This document shows, piece by piece, positions 6,324 to 6,633 of a stretch of DNA of 6,633 nt. The stretch comes from Chthoniobacter flavus. Lineage in GTDB: Bacteria > Verrucomicrobiota > Verrucomicrobiia > Chthoniobacterales > Terrimicrobiaceae. Location: the NCBI GenBank assembly GCA_945903555.1, contig CAMDOJ010000095.1, forward strand, positions 1 through 6,633. The letters run 5' to 3'. How positions within the stretch are numbered: the stretch's first letter is position 1; every line of letters begins with the position of its first letter. Made by a program: the position numbers and the translations under genes. The notes beneath the pieces were generated by a model that had not been told where the DNA came from, searched no databases, and worked only from the letters and a program-made list of their open reading frames with translations.

Positions 6324-6607
6324 ACAACACACCTCCATCCTTGCCGCCTATAACTGACGAACCAAGCCTCAAGCAAGGTGCCAAGAAACCAAAGGGTTTT
6401 TTCTCGCCAAAGGTTGTCCGCACGGCCGCCTTCACCATCATTTCCGTTTGTATCGTGGTCAGCGTTGTGATGTGCATTTTGGCAATTTGGGATTTTGCCA
6501 ATGAGGACGCGCTTTGGCGGATGGTTGCCTCCTGCGTTGTCGTTGGCGGCGGGACAGCACTTTTCGCCATTGTGAATGTGGTATTTGGTGGAAGCCAAGA
6601 TGCCTAA
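6320..6607 (+). CDS. Small two-helix membrane protein, function unknown
   Basis: A 95-residue protein that I do not recognise. From the ATG at 6320 it has a proline-rich, polar N-terminal tail (MNNTPPSLPP, residues 1-10) followed by a lysine-rich stretch with K19, K22, K23, K25 and K31. Two hydrophobic segments at about 35-57 and 67-89 are joined by a short polar loop (58-66), and a brief tail ends GGSQDA. The positive charges before helix 1 suggest a cytoplasmic N-terminus and a helical hairpin in the inner membrane. An in-frame TTG at 6284 would add 12 residues; the ATG is preferred because its N-terminus is simpler, although no clear Shine-Dalgarno sequence precedes it. Hydrophobic codon organisation supports real coding, and the 181-codon frame opposite lacks family features. 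It is probably the last visible complete member of the plus cluster. Confidence 0.68.
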   Translation: MNNTPPSLPPITDEPSLKQGAKKPKGFFSPKVVRTAAFTIISVCIVVSVVMCILAIWDFANEDALWRMVASCVVVGGGTALFAIVNVVFGGSQDA

Positions 6608-6633
6608 AGCGCATCCCTCCTATATCCGACGCC
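6600..6633 (+). CDS. Possible start of the next gene, cut by window end
   Basis: An ATG at 6600 overlaps the last codons of the small membrane protein gene and opens a frame reading MPKAHPSYIRR to the edge. It is preceded by the purine-rich GGTGGAAG (6587-6594), a reasonable ribosome binding site with about 8 bases of spacing. The overlap is of the kind seen in tightly packed operons. Only eleven codons are visible, so no product can be named and the call rests on position alone. Confidence 0.4.
   Translation, partial: MPKAHPSYIRR

Noticed and set aside
6053..6598. A 181-codon minus-strand frame opposite the RlpA-like and small membrane genes
   Set aside because: It spans the end of a clear RlpA domain and a plausible two-helix protein on the other strand. 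Its product shows no motif, and its His/Asn-rich stretch looks like antisense translation of hydrophobic codons.

Overview
This is an ordinary, tightly packed stretch of a bacterial chromosome. It holds eight coding regions with good support, one candidate small ORF, and the likely start of another gene at the right edge. Several features together suggest Verrucomicrobiota or a close PVC-group relative: moderately high GC, mostly weak Shine-Dalgarno signals, a YebC-family protein with an MGRQW-type N-terminus, and the serA-recO-rlpA-like gene order. This placement is inferred from the look of the proteins and was not tested by a search.

Layout. At the left edge is the 3' part of a plus-strand PAP2-family membrane phosphatase (3-656). 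It converges with, and overlaps by 35 bp, a minus-strand cluster that reads from right to left: a small M50 site-2-type protease (3464-2757), a YebC/PmpR/TACO1-family protein (2696-1965) and an HD-domain CCA tRNA nucleotidyltransferase (1959-622). A 102-bp divergent intergenic region (3465-3566) separates this cluster from a plus-strand cluster: serA (3567-5171), a short RecO (5196-5735), an RlpA-like lipoprotein (5732-6214) that starts inside the recO stop codon, a candidate 32-residue ORF (6225-6323), and a two-helix small membrane protein (6320-6607). A further reading frame opens at 6600 and leaves the window. No intergenic stretch exceeds about 105 bp.

Function. The content is housekeeping. 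The minus cluster joins membrane proteolysis, a translation or transcription-associated YebC protein, and tRNA 3'-end maturation. The plus cluster joins the first step of serine synthesis, recombinational repair, and a cell-envelope lipoprotein. I saw no mobile element, CRISPR array, tRNA or rRNA gene, or defence system, and no clear evidence of an undescribed system. The points most worth a second look are the PAP2 protein's missing motif-3 arginine, the short RecO lacking a zinc-finger-like C-terminus, and the small ORF stacked between rlpA and the terminal membrane protein.
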